Numbered from the stretch's first letter, positions 22,944-30,321 are shown. The stretch: DNA of 33,906 bases from Singulisphaera sp. GP187 (GCA_945896765.1 CAMDEL010000001.1:1-33906), one strand, 5' to 3'. Notes: generated by a model not told the origin, from the letters alone. Numbers and translations: made by a program.

Positions 22944-23900
22944 TCAGATGCGAAGTGCGATATCTGGTCGCAGCAGTGCGAGCATGAGTGCGTTCTGCAC
23001 ATGCATGCGGTTTTCGGCTTGGTCAAGAACGATCGATGCGGATGAATCGATTACTTCCGCAGTGACTTCTTCGCCACGCTTCGCAGGAAGGCAGTGCATG
23101 AAACGAGCGTTCGCGCCAGCCCTGCGCATGAGCTCTGCATTGACTTGATATGGTTCAAGAAGTGCGGTCTTTTCAAGAGTTTGAGATTCTTCGCCCATGG
23201 ATATCCATACATCGGTATAAATCGCATCCGCACCTTTGACAGCATCGAGATCATCCGTGCAGACAATGCGTGCGCCGCTGCGGCACGAACGACCATCTGC
23301 CACTCGAAGAACTTCAGCAGGTGGTCGATAGGACGGGGGAGTGATCACGGTCATTCTGCCGCCAAGTGTGGCGACCGTTTCGATGAGTGAGTGGCATACA
23401 TTGTTCCCATCACCAACCCAAACGAGATGAAGTTGTTCAATTGGGATTCCAGTTTCCAACAATGTGAAGATGTCGGCGAGCGCTTGGCATGGATGATGCA
23501 GATCGCTGAGCGCATTGATCACGGGCACAGAACTCGCCGCCGCAAATCGTTTGAGTAGATCATGTGATCGACAGCGAATGGCAACAACATCAACCCAGCG
23601 CGAAAGATTTTGCGCGTAATCCTCGACGGTTTCGCGCACACCGATCGGCGATGCTTGATGATCCAAGAAGCTGACTCCGCCGCCAAGTTTCTGAAATCCA
23701 AGTTCAAAGGAAACGCGAGTGCGCAGCGAAGGCTTTTCAAAGAGCATCACGAGGGAACGCTGCGCAAGACTTCCTGCGAATGCTGAATAGTCAGCCTTCA
23801 TTCTGCTTGCAAGTGCAAAGAGATGTGTGATCTCGGTTGCGGAGAGATCGACAACCTGAATCAGATCGCGTGTGACGAGGATTGGTGCGGTGAGTGTCAT
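22944..23900 (-). CDS. argF: Ornithine carbamoyltransferase
   Basis: The 318-residue product makes citrulline from ornithine and carbamoyl phosphate. The carbamoyl phosphate site SLRTR stands at 58-62, HPCQ at 136-139, and the ornithine-side motif HCLP at 269-272 followed by AKRGEEV. FEKPSLRTRVSFELG favours a true ornithine enzyme over an acetylornithine or succinylornithine one. The start at 23900 overlaps the argB stop in ATGA. It is followed by argG after 75 bases. Confidence 0.95.
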   Translation of the reverse strand: MTLTAPILVTRDLIQVVDLSATEITHLFALASRMKADYSAFAGSLAQRSLVMLFEKPSLRTRVSFELGFQKLGGGVSFLDHQASPIGVRETVEDYAQNLSRWVDVVAIRCRSHDLLKRFAAASSVPVINALSDLHHPCQALADIFTLLETGIPIEQLHLVWVGDGNNVCHSLIETVATLGGRMTVITPPSYRPPAEVLRVADGRSCRSGARIVCTDDLDAVKGADAIYTDVWISMGEESQTLEKTALLEPYQVNAELMRRAGANARFMHCLPAKRGEEVTAEVIDSSASIVLDQAENRMHVQNALMLALLRPDIALRI

Positions 23901-24736
23901 CGTGAGAGTGTTGATTGTGTGGTGTGTAGCGATGCGATAGAAGGGGGAAGAATGGTACTACCGACGGATTCACCCTCAGCAAGCCTGGCCAGAATATTTT
24001 TATCACGCCACCCGGCAATCACAACACAGATTCCAGTTTCAGTCGCTGTGGCAAGCGCGTTGTTGATCTTGGGGATCATGCCACCGTAGATCACACCTTG
24101 TTCGATCAAGGTTGCAACTTCTGACGCAGTGATTTGCGAGATGAGTGCGCCATCTTGATCAAGAACGCCAGAGACATCGGTCAAGAAAACAAGTCTTGTT
24201 GCGCCGACAATTCGCGCAATCGCAGCCGCGGCATCGTCTGCATTCACATTGAGCAAATCTCCGCCCGCATCCACCGCAACGCTGGAGATGATTGGCAAGA
24301 ATCCAGCATTGAGCAGAGTATGCACAAGCTTTGCGTCACCGCCGACAACTTCGCCAACGCGGCCGGGATTGAACGGATAGCGCGTGGTCGTGATTGAGGA
24401 GGTAAGAAATCCATCCGCCAAGGAAAGTCCAACTGCCGAAGATCCTCTTGCGAGAAGTTCCGCAACGATGGTCGCATTGACTCGGCCGCTGAGTACCGCA
24501 GAAATTTCGATCATCTGATCGGGTGGTGTCAGGCGAATGCCATCACGTTTTTCTGTTGGCATTCCAAGTCGTGCAAGATGGCGATCGACAGAACTTCCGC
24601 CGCCATGCACGACGATGACCGATCCAGGTCGAGCTGTGTGCAGTGCGCAGATCGAGTCGATCGTCGCTGAAAGTGCTGCGGAATCATCAAGGAGTGCGCC
24701 GCCGAGTTTGACGACAAAGAGTGAGCATTGAATCAT
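23897..24736 (-). CDS. argB: Acetylglutamate kinase
   Basis: The start at 24736 (MIQCSLFVVKLGGALLDD) gives 279 residues, overlaps the argC stop in ATGA and has GGAGT ahead; the longer frame to 24823 runs into argC. The enzyme phosphorylates N-acetylglutamate, the second step of arginine synthesis. KLGG (nucleotide), VVHGGGSSVDRHL, GLSLADG, NVNADDAAAAIA and the GGMIPKINNA loop are conserved. The arginine-sensing N-terminal helix of the feedback-inhibited hexameric form is missing, which suggests the arginine-insensitive type; this is an inference from length. Confidence 0.94.
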   Translation of the reverse strand: MIQCSLFVVKLGGALLDDSAALSATIDSICALHTARPGSVIVVHGGGSSVDRHLARLGMPTEKRDGIRLTPPDQMIEISAVLSGRVNATIVAELLARGSSAVGLSLADGFLTSSITTTRYPFNPGRVGEVVGGDAKLVHTLLNAGFLPIISSVAVDAGGDLLNVNADDAAAAIARIVGATRLVFLTDVSGVLDQDGALISQITASEVATLIEQGVIYGGMIPKINNALATATETGICVVIAGWRDKNILARLAEGESVGSTILPPSIASLHTTQSTLSR

Positions 24737-25830
24737 GAGTGGACTCCGATGGGCATCGCATTTGACGCGGCAGGCGCTGAAAATCCCTGTGTTTCTGCAA
24801 AGCCAAATCGAATGTTCATACATTGAACTGCTTGACCGGCAGCACCTTTGATCAGGTTGTCAATCGCACTTGAGAGTATGAGGTGCTGTCGCGCTGGGTC
24901 GACGGCGAGACCTATATCGCATCGATTACTCGATTGCACTGCGGAAACCGAGGGCCAATCACCTGCTTTGAGAATGTTGACGAATGGCTCTGATGCGTAT
25001 CGATTGCAAAGGGTTTCACGAACTTGTGTTTCGCTGATGTTCGGCCGAAGAGTCGCATGAATAGTTGAGAGAATTCCGCGATCAAATGGTCCAAGGTGTG
25101 GAGTGAAGATCACATCGGAAAGCGTTTCTTGAATCATTTCTGGTTGGTGGCGATGTGTGAAGACACCATAAGCCTGTTGACTGACTTCACAAAAGAGACT
25201 CTTGAGAGCAGGGGATCGCCCAGCGCCGCTTACGCCACTTGTACTGTCAACAATGATCGAAGTGTTTTCCAAAAGTCCGGCATCGACGAGTGGTCGAAGC
25301 GCAAGTATGACGCTCGTTGGATAGCAACCTGGAACTGCGATCAACTGCGCCTTTGAAATAGCAGTGCGATTGAGTTCGGCGATGCCATAGACCGCCTTCT
25401 CGAGCCACTGCGGATGCGCATGCGAAAATCCATAATGCTTTGGATATGCCGATTGATCGCGCAGTCGAAATGCTGCAGAAAGATCGAAGACCGTGATGCC
25501 TTGTGCGCACAGAACAGGAGCCAAGTCATGGCTTGCTTCGTGAGGTGTCGCCAAGAAGACGACATCGGGTTCGAGTGCGAGAATTTCCGTGGCGTTGGCA
25601 GCGTGCACCTTCAAATCGGTCCATCCACGAAAGCGCGGGAAAATTTGGTCAAAGCGAAGAACGTTTTCGGCGCGCGTGGCTGATGCAAAGAGCCCAACGA
25701 GATCGATTGCGTCATGCTGCAGCAGAATGCCAACGATTTCTGCGCCGGAGTATCCCGCTGCGCCAACAACGACTGCTCGGCAACGCGTGAATGGGGATAG
25801 CGTGGATGATGGAAGGTGACTCATGGACAT
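24733..25830 (-). CDS. argC: N-acetyl-gamma-glutamyl-phosphate reductase
   Basis: The 365-residue product reduces N-acetylglutamyl phosphate with NADPH. The nucleotide motif VVGAAGYSGAEIVGILLQHD is near the start, and the catalytic cysteine is Cys169 in AVPGCYPTSV. SGVSGAGRSPAL, FTPHLGPFDRGILSTIHA and NLIKGAAGQAVQ are of the family. Two start codons (25830 and 25824) are possible; 25830 lies only three bases after the argR stop. It is the first enzyme gene after argR. Confidence 0.95.
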   Translation of the reverse strand: MSMSHLPSSTLSPFTRCRAVVVGAAGYSGAEIVGILLQHDAIDLVGLFASATRAENVLRFDQIFPRFRGWTDLKVHAANATEILALEPDVVFLATPHEASHDLAPVLCAQGITVFDLSAAFRLRDQSAYPKHYGFSHAHPQWLEKAVYGIAELNRTAISKAQLIAVPGCYPTSVILALRPLVDAGLLENTSIIVDSTSGVSGAGRSPALKSLFCEVSQQAYGVFTHRHQPEMIQETLSDVIFTPHLGPFDRGILSTIHATLRPNISETQVRETLCNRYASEPFVNILKAGDWPSVSAVQSSNRCDIGLAVDPARQHLILSSAIDNLIKGAAGQAVQCMNIRFGFAETQGFSAPAASNAMPIGVHS

Positions 25831-25833
25831 CTT

Positions 25834-26355
25834 TCAGGAATGAGCGGGGGATCGTCGTTGCGATCTGGAGGTTCGTGGATCACCGGCAGAACCTTGCGAG
25901 AGAGATTGCAATCGACGTGCGACTGATTTCGCTGCGCTGTTTGTTGTGCATGCGATGAAGATGCAGTCATCACCTGCAATTGTTCCAATGACTCCCAGTA
26001 ATTTCGCACGATCGATTTCGACAGCAAGCGCACTGGCTTGACCAGGCGGCGTGTGCACGACCGCTTGCGTGCCGCCGATGGCAACTTCAAGCAGGAGTCT
26101 GCGAACCGTAGCAGTGAGTGATGAAATTCGGTCAACGGGGAGAGTTTCGCTTCCCGATGCAAGCATTGCAGAAAGAACTTGATATCCCGCAGCGGACTTC
26201 ACGACGCCAATTTCCGTGAGGTCGCGCGAGAGCGTTGTTTGGGTTGTATCGATACCGACGCGCGACAATTGTTGCGCGAGATCGAACTGACTGGAGATTC
26301 GTCCCGATTCAATCAGCTTGATGATTTGGCGGTGACGTTGAGCTTTGGCGACCAT
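25834..26355 (-). CDS. argR: Arginine repressor
   Basis: The 173-residue product is the hexameric repressor of arginine genes. The N-terminal winged helix has RQIIKLIESGRISSQFDLAQQLSRVGIDTTQTTLSRDLTEIGVVKS, with the SR of the recognition helix in TTLSRDL. The C-terminal arginine-binding domain has TPPGQASALAVEIDRAKLLGVIGTIAGDDCIFIACTTNSAAKSV; the GTIAGDD pattern forms the ligand pocket. A tail after about residue 158 is extra. No Shine-Dalgarno sequence lies ahead of the ATG, and its promoter and two ARG boxes end at the start codon, which suggests a leaderless autoregulated mRNA. It heads the arg operon. Confidence 0.95.
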   Translation of the reverse strand: MVAKAQRHRQIIKLIESGRISSQFDLAQQLSRVGIDTTQTTLSRDLTEIGVVKSAAGYQVLSAMLASGSETLPVDRISSLTATVRRLLLEVAIGGTQAVVHTPPGQASALAVEIDRAKLLGVIGTIAGDDCIFIACTTNSAAKSVARRLQSLSQGSAGDPRTSRSQRRSPAHS

Positions 26356-26356
26356 G

Positions 26357-26392
26357 GCGCATTATTATGCAGTCAGATGAATAATAAGTCAA
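26357..26392 (-). promoter_or_regulatory. Promoter and two ARG boxes of the arg operon
   Basis: On the minus strand TTGACT (26392-26387), a 17-base spacer and CATAAT (26369-26364) form a very good promoter, ending eight bases before the argR ATG (26355). Overlapping it are two ARG-box-like palindromes: TTGACTTATTATTCAT (26392-26377), which fits NTGAATWWWWATTCAN at all but one place, and CTGCATAATAATGCGC (26372-26357), with three mismatches. The gap between the 18-base boxes is two bases, as in argR operators of enteric bacteria. Confidence 0.75.
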
Positions 26393-26447
26393 GTCGATTC
26401 TGAAGAAATTTTTGGCGGTTCGATGGTGGGGAGTTCGCGCAACTTTT

Positions 26448-26519
26448 ACAGCCACGGAAACAGCCGCGGAAACAGCCGCGGAAACAGCCACGAATACAGC
26501 CACGAATACAGCCACAGAA
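26448..26519. repeat. Six tandem 12-base repeats
   Basis: Units are ACAGCCACGGAA (26448), ACAGCCGCGGAA twice (26460, 26472), ACAGCCACGAAT twice (26484, 26496) and ACAGCCACAGAA (26508). The last unit is also the left edge of hairpin element copy 1, and a matching ACAGCCACGGAA begins the edge of copy 2 at 26704. Confidence 0.95.
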
Positions 26520-26685
26520 ATGCATAAGTGTTCAGCCGTGAAAAGTCCTCTCGGGGCTCAGACAGTCCTCGGCGACCGACACGATCCGGTTTGTGAAATT
26601 TTATTGCAAGTGACGTCGGCCGCCTGCGGAACTCGCCCGAGAGAACTTTCCAGCGGCTGGATACGCAAACAGATGTGAGACGGAA
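26508..26685 (-). repeat. 178-base direct repeat, copy 1, containing a 127-nt hairpin element
   Basis: About 95 % identical to 26704-26881 (eight differences by eye, period 196). Inside it, 26533-26659 folds on itself. The outer stem pairs CAGCCG and GAAAAGTCCTCTCGGG (left) with CCCGAGAGAACTTTCC and CGGCTG (right). The inner stem pairs 26571-26580 with 26615-26624 (GGCGACCGAC with GTCGGCCGCC). On the minus strand the + strand A/C mismatches become G-U pairs, so the RNA is probably read from that strand. Confidence 0.7.
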
Positions 26686-26703
26686 ACAGACACAGACACA
26701 GAC

Positions 26704-26881
26704 ACAGCCACGGAAATGCATAAGTGTTCAGCCGTGAAAAGTCCTCTCGGGGCTCAGACAGTCCTCGGCGACCGACACGATCCGATTTGTGAAATTTTAT
26801 TGCAAGCGCCGTCGGCCGCCTGCGGAACTCGCCCGAGAGAACTTTCCAACGGCTGGATACGCAAACGAATGTGCGACGGAA
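26704..26881 (-). repeat. 178-base direct repeat, copy 2, containing the hairpin element
   Basis: Second copy of the element, hairpin at 26729-26855. Of the eight differences from copy 1, one changes an A/C mismatch of the minus-strand stem into an A-U pair (26653 against 26849), two lie next to the inner stem, one is in the loop, and the rest lie outside the hairpin. The stems themselves are kept. Confidence 0.7.
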
Positions 26882-26941
26882 TCTGAAAAACGTTCGAGCG
26901 AGAATTTGATTCGCCAACGTGGGCAGCGGAATGATTTGAAC

Positions 26942-26982
26942 CTCGGCGAGTTTGCAAGCCGAGCAAGTCTGCGCAGCTCGGC
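26942..26982. promoter_or_regulatory. Two mutually exclusive hairpins
   Basis: CTCGGC (26942-26947) can pair with GCCGAG (26958-26963), and the same GCCGAGC (26958-26964) can instead pair with GCTCGGC (26976-26982). Only one can form at a time, as in attenuators and riboswitch expression platforms. No T-tract is seen next to either. The role is unknown. Confidence 0.35.
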
Positions 26983-26986
26983 GCAG

Positions 26987-27185
26987 CATGTTTGAGCCCG
27001 GGGGCAAATCAGTCCGCTGCCAAAATCTGCACGAACCACTTTTGAGTCCATGCATGTTTGAGCCCGGGGGCGAATCAGTCCGCTGCCAAAATCTGTACGA
27101 ACCACTTTTGAGTCCATGCATGTTTGAGCCCGGGGGCAAATCAGTCTGCTGCCAAAAATCTGCACGAACCATATTCGAGCCCATC
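26987..27185. repeat. Three tandem 66-base repeats
   Basis: Copies begin at 26987, 27053 and 27119, each with CATGTTTGAGCCCGGGGGC. The first two differ at two bases; the third has more differences towards its end and one extra A (near 27155-27160). Each unit has a small hairpin, TTTG-A-GCC with GGC-AAA around CCCGGG. The array starts ten bases after the rsmA stop codon. Period constant without spacers, so not a CRISPR array. Confidence 0.95.
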
Positions 27186-27194
27186 CGCCAAAAT

Positions 27195-28040
27195 TCAGCG
27201 CGCATGCATCAATTGAACAACTTGCTCTGGTGCAAGTTCTTCCGGCCGCATCGTTGGTTCGATACCCGTGGGCCATGTTCCGCTGCGACCGAGTATCGCT
27301 CCGAGTTGTTTGCGCCGCTTGTTAAAAAGTGTTTGCATGAATGCGCTGAGTGCAGCGACATCGAATGTCGGAGGTTGTTCAAGTTGTTCAATCGCAATCA
27401 TGGAACTCGTCACTTCGGGCGATGGCCAAAAACATGATGGTGGAAGTTCGGCAAAAATTTCGGTGCGACTGAGCAAATGCGAAAGGATCGAAAGAGGTCC
27501 GTACTCACCACATCGTGGCGAGGCGATCAATCGCTGCGCAACTTCGCGTTGGATGGTTGCATATTGTCCGATGCAATCGCGCCGCGTTGTCATGAGCAGA
27601 ATGATCAATGGAGTCGCAGCTTGATAAGGCAGATTCGCCACAAGTTTGAAGGACTTTCCCCCAAAGCGGCGATCGATTTCCGCCATCAATTCAGCGGAAA
27701 GTTTGTGCTTTCCATCGAGGCAATCCGCAACAATCAGCGAGACTTGTTCTGGAGCGCGAGCAATCACCCGATCTGTCAGAATCGCCGCCATATCTCGATC
27801 GATTTCGCATGCAACAATGTTTGCGCCGACTTCCACAAGTGCTTCGGTCAGTGCGCCAGTACCAGGGCCGACTTCAAGCACGCAATCACCATGCTTCACG
27901 CCAGCGCGCGCGATGATCCGGCGAATCTGATTGTGATCATGCAGAAAGTTTTGGCCGAATCGATGCCTTGGATGAATGCCTCGAACATCCAGCATCGCGC
28001 GAATTTCACTGAGCGTCTGCACGATGTCGCTTAAAACCAC
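27195..28040 (-). CDS. rsmA: 16S rRNA adenine dimethyltransferase RsmA (KsgA)
   Basis: The product dimethylates two adenines in the 3' hairpin of 16S rRNA. HRFGQNFLHDHNQIRRI is the family start signature, VLEVGPGTGALTEALVE binds S-adenosylmethionine, ACEIDRDMAAIL is the acidic loop, and VANLPYQAATPLI carries the NLPY catalytic motif. The C-terminal helical domain ends in LMHAR. With GTG at 28040 it has 281 residues and overlaps the TM2 gene by ten bases; ATG at 27995 would give 266 residues. Neither has a clear Shine-Dalgarno sequence. It closes the rny-TM2-rsmA unit. Confidence 0.94.
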   Translation of the reverse strand: MVLSDIVQTLSEIRAMLDVRGIHPRHRFGQNFLHDHNQIRRIIARAGVKHGDCVLEVGPGTGALTEALVEVGANIVACEIDRDMAAILTDRVIARAPEQVSLIVADCLDGKHKLSAELMAEIDRRFGGKSFKLVANLPYQAATPLIILLMTTRRDCIGQYATIQREVAQRLIASPRCGEYGPLSILSHLLSRTEIFAELPPSCFWPSPEVTSSMIAIEQLEQPPTFDVAALSAFMQTLFNKRRKQLGAILGRSGTWPTGIEPTMRPEELAPEQVVQLMHAR

Positions 28041-28384
28041 TCGCGTCGATTGACGATATAGGTTCGGCAGAATTCTTCATCGCTCTTGGTGAGATAGGTG
28101 ATGCCTTCGACGATGCCGATGATCGCCATCACGAGCGCACCTGATCCTGGAAGACACAGACAGGCAGTCACCACAGAACCAACAATCGTCACCCCCAACA
28201 TAATGATTCCTGCCAACTGATATCCAAGCACAAACTTGTGAATTCCAAGCGCTCCAAGCAGAATCCCAAGCACGCCGGCCGCAACCTTCTTGCTCTTGGC
28301 TGTTTCAAGTTGAGCCGCAGTGAATGCTGAGGGAATCGCATTCGAAAATGGGGGGGGAGTTTGATTCTGCGGAGTTTCATCCAT
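28031..28384 (-). CDS. TM2-domain membrane protein
   Basis: The 117-residue product has a proline-rich cytosolic N-terminus (about 1-30), then KSKKVAAGVLGILLGALGIHKFVLGYQLAGIIMLGV, the typical TM2 signature with GxxGxHxFYxG-like spacing, and a second hydrophobic helix with the short loop CLCLPGSG followed by VMAIIGIVEGITYLTKSDEEF. TM2 proteins are small two-helix inner-membrane proteins of unknown function. GAGGAAA lies about ten bases ahead of the ATG. It stands 23 bases after rny and overlaps rsmA by ten. Confidence 0.9.
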   Translation of the reverse strand: MDETPQNQTPPPFSNAIPSAFTAAQLETAKSKKVAAGVLGILLGALGIHKFVLGYQLAGIIMLGVTIVGSVVTACLCLPGSGALVMAIIGIVEGITYLTKSDEEFCRTYIVNRREWF

Positions 28385-28407
28385 AGTTGTTTCCTCTGAA
28401 ATGCAGT

Positions 28408-29997
28408 CTATCTCGCAACAGCTTCGGCTCGGACTTCACGAAGCACAGAGACCTTGATCTCGCCAGGAAACGTCATCTCATCTTCGACGCGCTTGGCAAT
28501 CGCTGTGGCAATCATGTGTGTTGTCGCATCATCGGCTTTGCGAGCGTCGACGATGACGCGAATTTCGCGTCCCGCCTGCACGGCGAAAGCTTCGGTCACG
28601 GAAGGTTGCTCACGCGCAATCGCTTCGAGCTGTTCGAGGCGTTTGATGTAAAGCTCCATCGACTCGCGTCGCGCTCCAGGTCGTGCGCCAGAGAGGGCGT
28701 CGGCCGCCATCACAATTGGGGTGTACGGAGTTGTCGGCGGAATATCAGAGTGATGTCCACCAATCGCATTCAAGACAGCATCTGTTTTTTCGCCATGACG
28801 CGCCGCGAATTCCATACCGATCGCTGGATGCCCACCTTCAATCTCATGATCCATCGCTTTGCCGATGTCATGCAGAAATCCTGCGCGGCGAGCGATCGCG
28901 CCGTTGAGCCCAAGTTGATCCGCGATCAGCTGCGAAAGAAAAGCAACTTCCAAAGAATGTCGCAGCACGTTCTGACCATAACTCGTCCGGAAGTGCAACT
29001 TGCCCATTGCCTCAATGATCTTGGGATTCAATCCACGAATGTCTGCTTCGAGCGCAGCTTCGGTTCCATGCTGAATAATGCGTTGATGAATGTCCTTGCG
29101 AACTTGCTCGACGACTTCCTCGACACGCGATGGATGGACTCGGCCATCCGCAACCAACTTCTGCAAGGTCTCTGCCGCAATGGCTTGACGCACACGATCG
29201 AAGCAAGAAACGCTGATCACGCCAGGCGTGTCATCGATGAGAATGTCAACGCCAGTCAACTTTTCAATTGCTCGAATGTTGCGGCCTTCGCGTCCAATGA
29301 TGCGCCCCTTCATTTCTTCGCTGGGGATCTTGACGCTGCGAATGGTCGAATCTGACACGGTTTCTGCGGCATAACGCTGGATTGCCATCAGAGTGATTTC
29401 TCTCGCACGCTCGCCGGCTTTCGCTTCTGCTTCGGTAATGATTTTGTGCTCGACCACGGCGGCCTGACGCATACTGTTGTTGCGAACATCTTCCAAGAAA
29501 ATCTCTCGCGCTTGTTCGACTGTCAGTCCAGCAATTTCGGAGAGTCGACGCTGAATCGATTCCCGTTCCTGCGTGACGGTGGTGAGGGCTTGCGCCAGTT
29601 CTGCTTGGCGTGCGTTGATCGCTTTGTCTTGTTGGTCGAGCCGAACTTCGCGGTCATTGATGTGCTCGAGTTTGCGCTCGAGTGTTTCCTGAATTTTCTG
29701 AGTTCTGACTTGACTCTCTTGCATACTTTGCAAAGCGAGTTTCACTTCGCGGTCGACTTCGCTTCTTCGCTCTGCCGCTTGTTTCTGAGCGGCAAGCTGA
29801 ATGTCTTTGGCACGATTACTTGCCGTGGACTCTGCGCTTCGGATCACTTCTTCGGCCTGCTGTTTGGCTCTTCGAAGACTTCGGCCTGTGTACAAACCGA
29901 TTGCGATGCCGCCGCAAACGAGTCCCAGAAATAACGCGGCTGCAATAAGCAGCACTTCGACAAATGTCAGGTTGATCAAATCAGTCTGTCCTGTCAT
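28408..29997 (-). CDS. rny: Ribonuclease Y
   Basis: The start at 29997 (MTGQTDLINLTF) has AAAGGGG eight bases ahead and gives 529 residues, the usual size; an extension to 30030 is possible but less likely. RNase Y is the membrane-bound endonuclease that begins mRNA decay. The order is: one N-terminal membrane helix (about 12-36), a long coiled coil (about 40-200) rich in Glu, Arg and Gln, a KH domain with IIGREGRNIRAIEKLTGVDILIDDTPG (about 225-285), and an HD domain with FLHDIGKAMDHEIEGGHPAIG (about 345-440). Its leader is a 324-base structured gap. Confidence 0.95.
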   Translation of the reverse strand: MTGQTDLINLTFVEVLLIAAALFLGLVCGGIAIGLYTGRSLRRAKQQAEEVIRSAESTASNRAKDIQLAAQKQAAERRSEVDREVKLALQSMQESQVRTQKIQETLERKLEHINDREVRLDQQDKAINARQAELAQALTTVTQERESIQRRLSEIAGLTVEQAREIFLEDVRNNSMRQAAVVEHKIITEAEAKAGERAREITLMAIQRYAAETVSDSTIRSVKIPSEEMKGRIIGREGRNIRAIEKLTGVDILIDDTPGVISVSCFDRVRQAIAAETLQKLVADGRVHPSRVEEVVEQVRKDIHQRIIQHGTEAALEADIRGLNPKIIEAMGKLHFRTSYGQNVLRHSLEVAFLSQLIADQLGLNGAIARRAGFLHDIGKAMDHEIEGGHPAIGMEFAARHGEKTDAVLNAIGGHHSDIPPTTPYTPIVMAADALSGARPGARRESMELYIKRLEQLEAIAREQPSVTEAFAVQAGREIRVIVDARKADDATTHMIATAIAKRVEDEMTFPGEIKVSVLREVRAEAVAR

Positions 29998-30321
29998 AAC
30001 GGGGACCCCTTTCAAAGGGCGTAATCCCAAATCGACAATGACAGTCGGATGCAGGCAGGAAATCAGGCGCAGTTTGAATCGTTCAGTTTCGGGAATCCTG
30101 TTTGAAAGAGTTCAGATCACAAATGAGGAGTCAGTCGAGAATCAGCGCGTCAGATCTATACGAACCCTTGCGAGCTCGTCGGGGGAGTACCCCGAATTTC
30201 CTACCTCACCGACTGCTGTCGGGGAGAGCGGGTGAAAAAGTGCCGACGGCGGAGTGCCGCAGCGTCATGAGAGTATTCGCCAGTCGGGGGTAGCGTCAAC
30301 GGCAGTTATCATCAAGAATCA
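29998..30321. other. 324-base structured gap between rny and the ABC-2 permease
   Basis: The genes on each side diverge. No credible gene is seen. Three hairpins lie in a row: TCGGGG/CCCCGA (30179-30195, loop GAGTA), CTC-A-CCGAC/GTCGG-G-GAG (30205-30226, loop TGCT) and GCGG/CCGC (30249-30260, loop AGTG). Next to rny, CCCTTT/AAAGGG (30007-30019) can hide its ribosome binding site. TATCAT at 30307-30312, ten bases before the permease ATG, is a possible -10 box without a clear -35. Confidence 0.5.

Larger units (their letters stand above)
26393..27194. other. 800-base non-coding repeat region between rsmA and argR
   Basis: The stretch lies downstream of rsmA and upstream of argR, both on the minus strand. 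From left to right it holds a 12-base array, hairpin element copy 1, a short ACAGAC array (26686-26703), copy 2, two mutually exclusive hairpins, and three 66-base repeats. ORFs in it change frame between copies and read as translated repeats, so I regard it as non-coding. Confidence 0.75.

Noticed and set aside
24737..24823. Upstream extension of argB
   Set aside because: It overlaps argC in another frame and precedes the conserved KLGG start; the ATGA overlap fits the rest of the operon.
26987..27185. CRISPR array
   Set aside because: The three 66-base copies are directly joined without spacers, and no cas gene is in the window.
26446..27437. Long ORFs on both strands across the rsmA-argR repeat region
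   Set aside because: They read the 12-, 66- and 178-base repeats in different frames, the third 66-base copy shifts the frame by one base, and they give peptides without a recognisable fold. I see no ribosome binding site for them.
30102..30293. Small ORF in the rny/permease gap
   Set aside because: It covers the three hairpins, has no ribosome binding site and no family likeness.
30140..30300. RNase P RNA, 6S RNA, SRP RNA or tmRNA
   Set aside because: The conserved cores of these RNAs were looked for by eye in this gap and not found.
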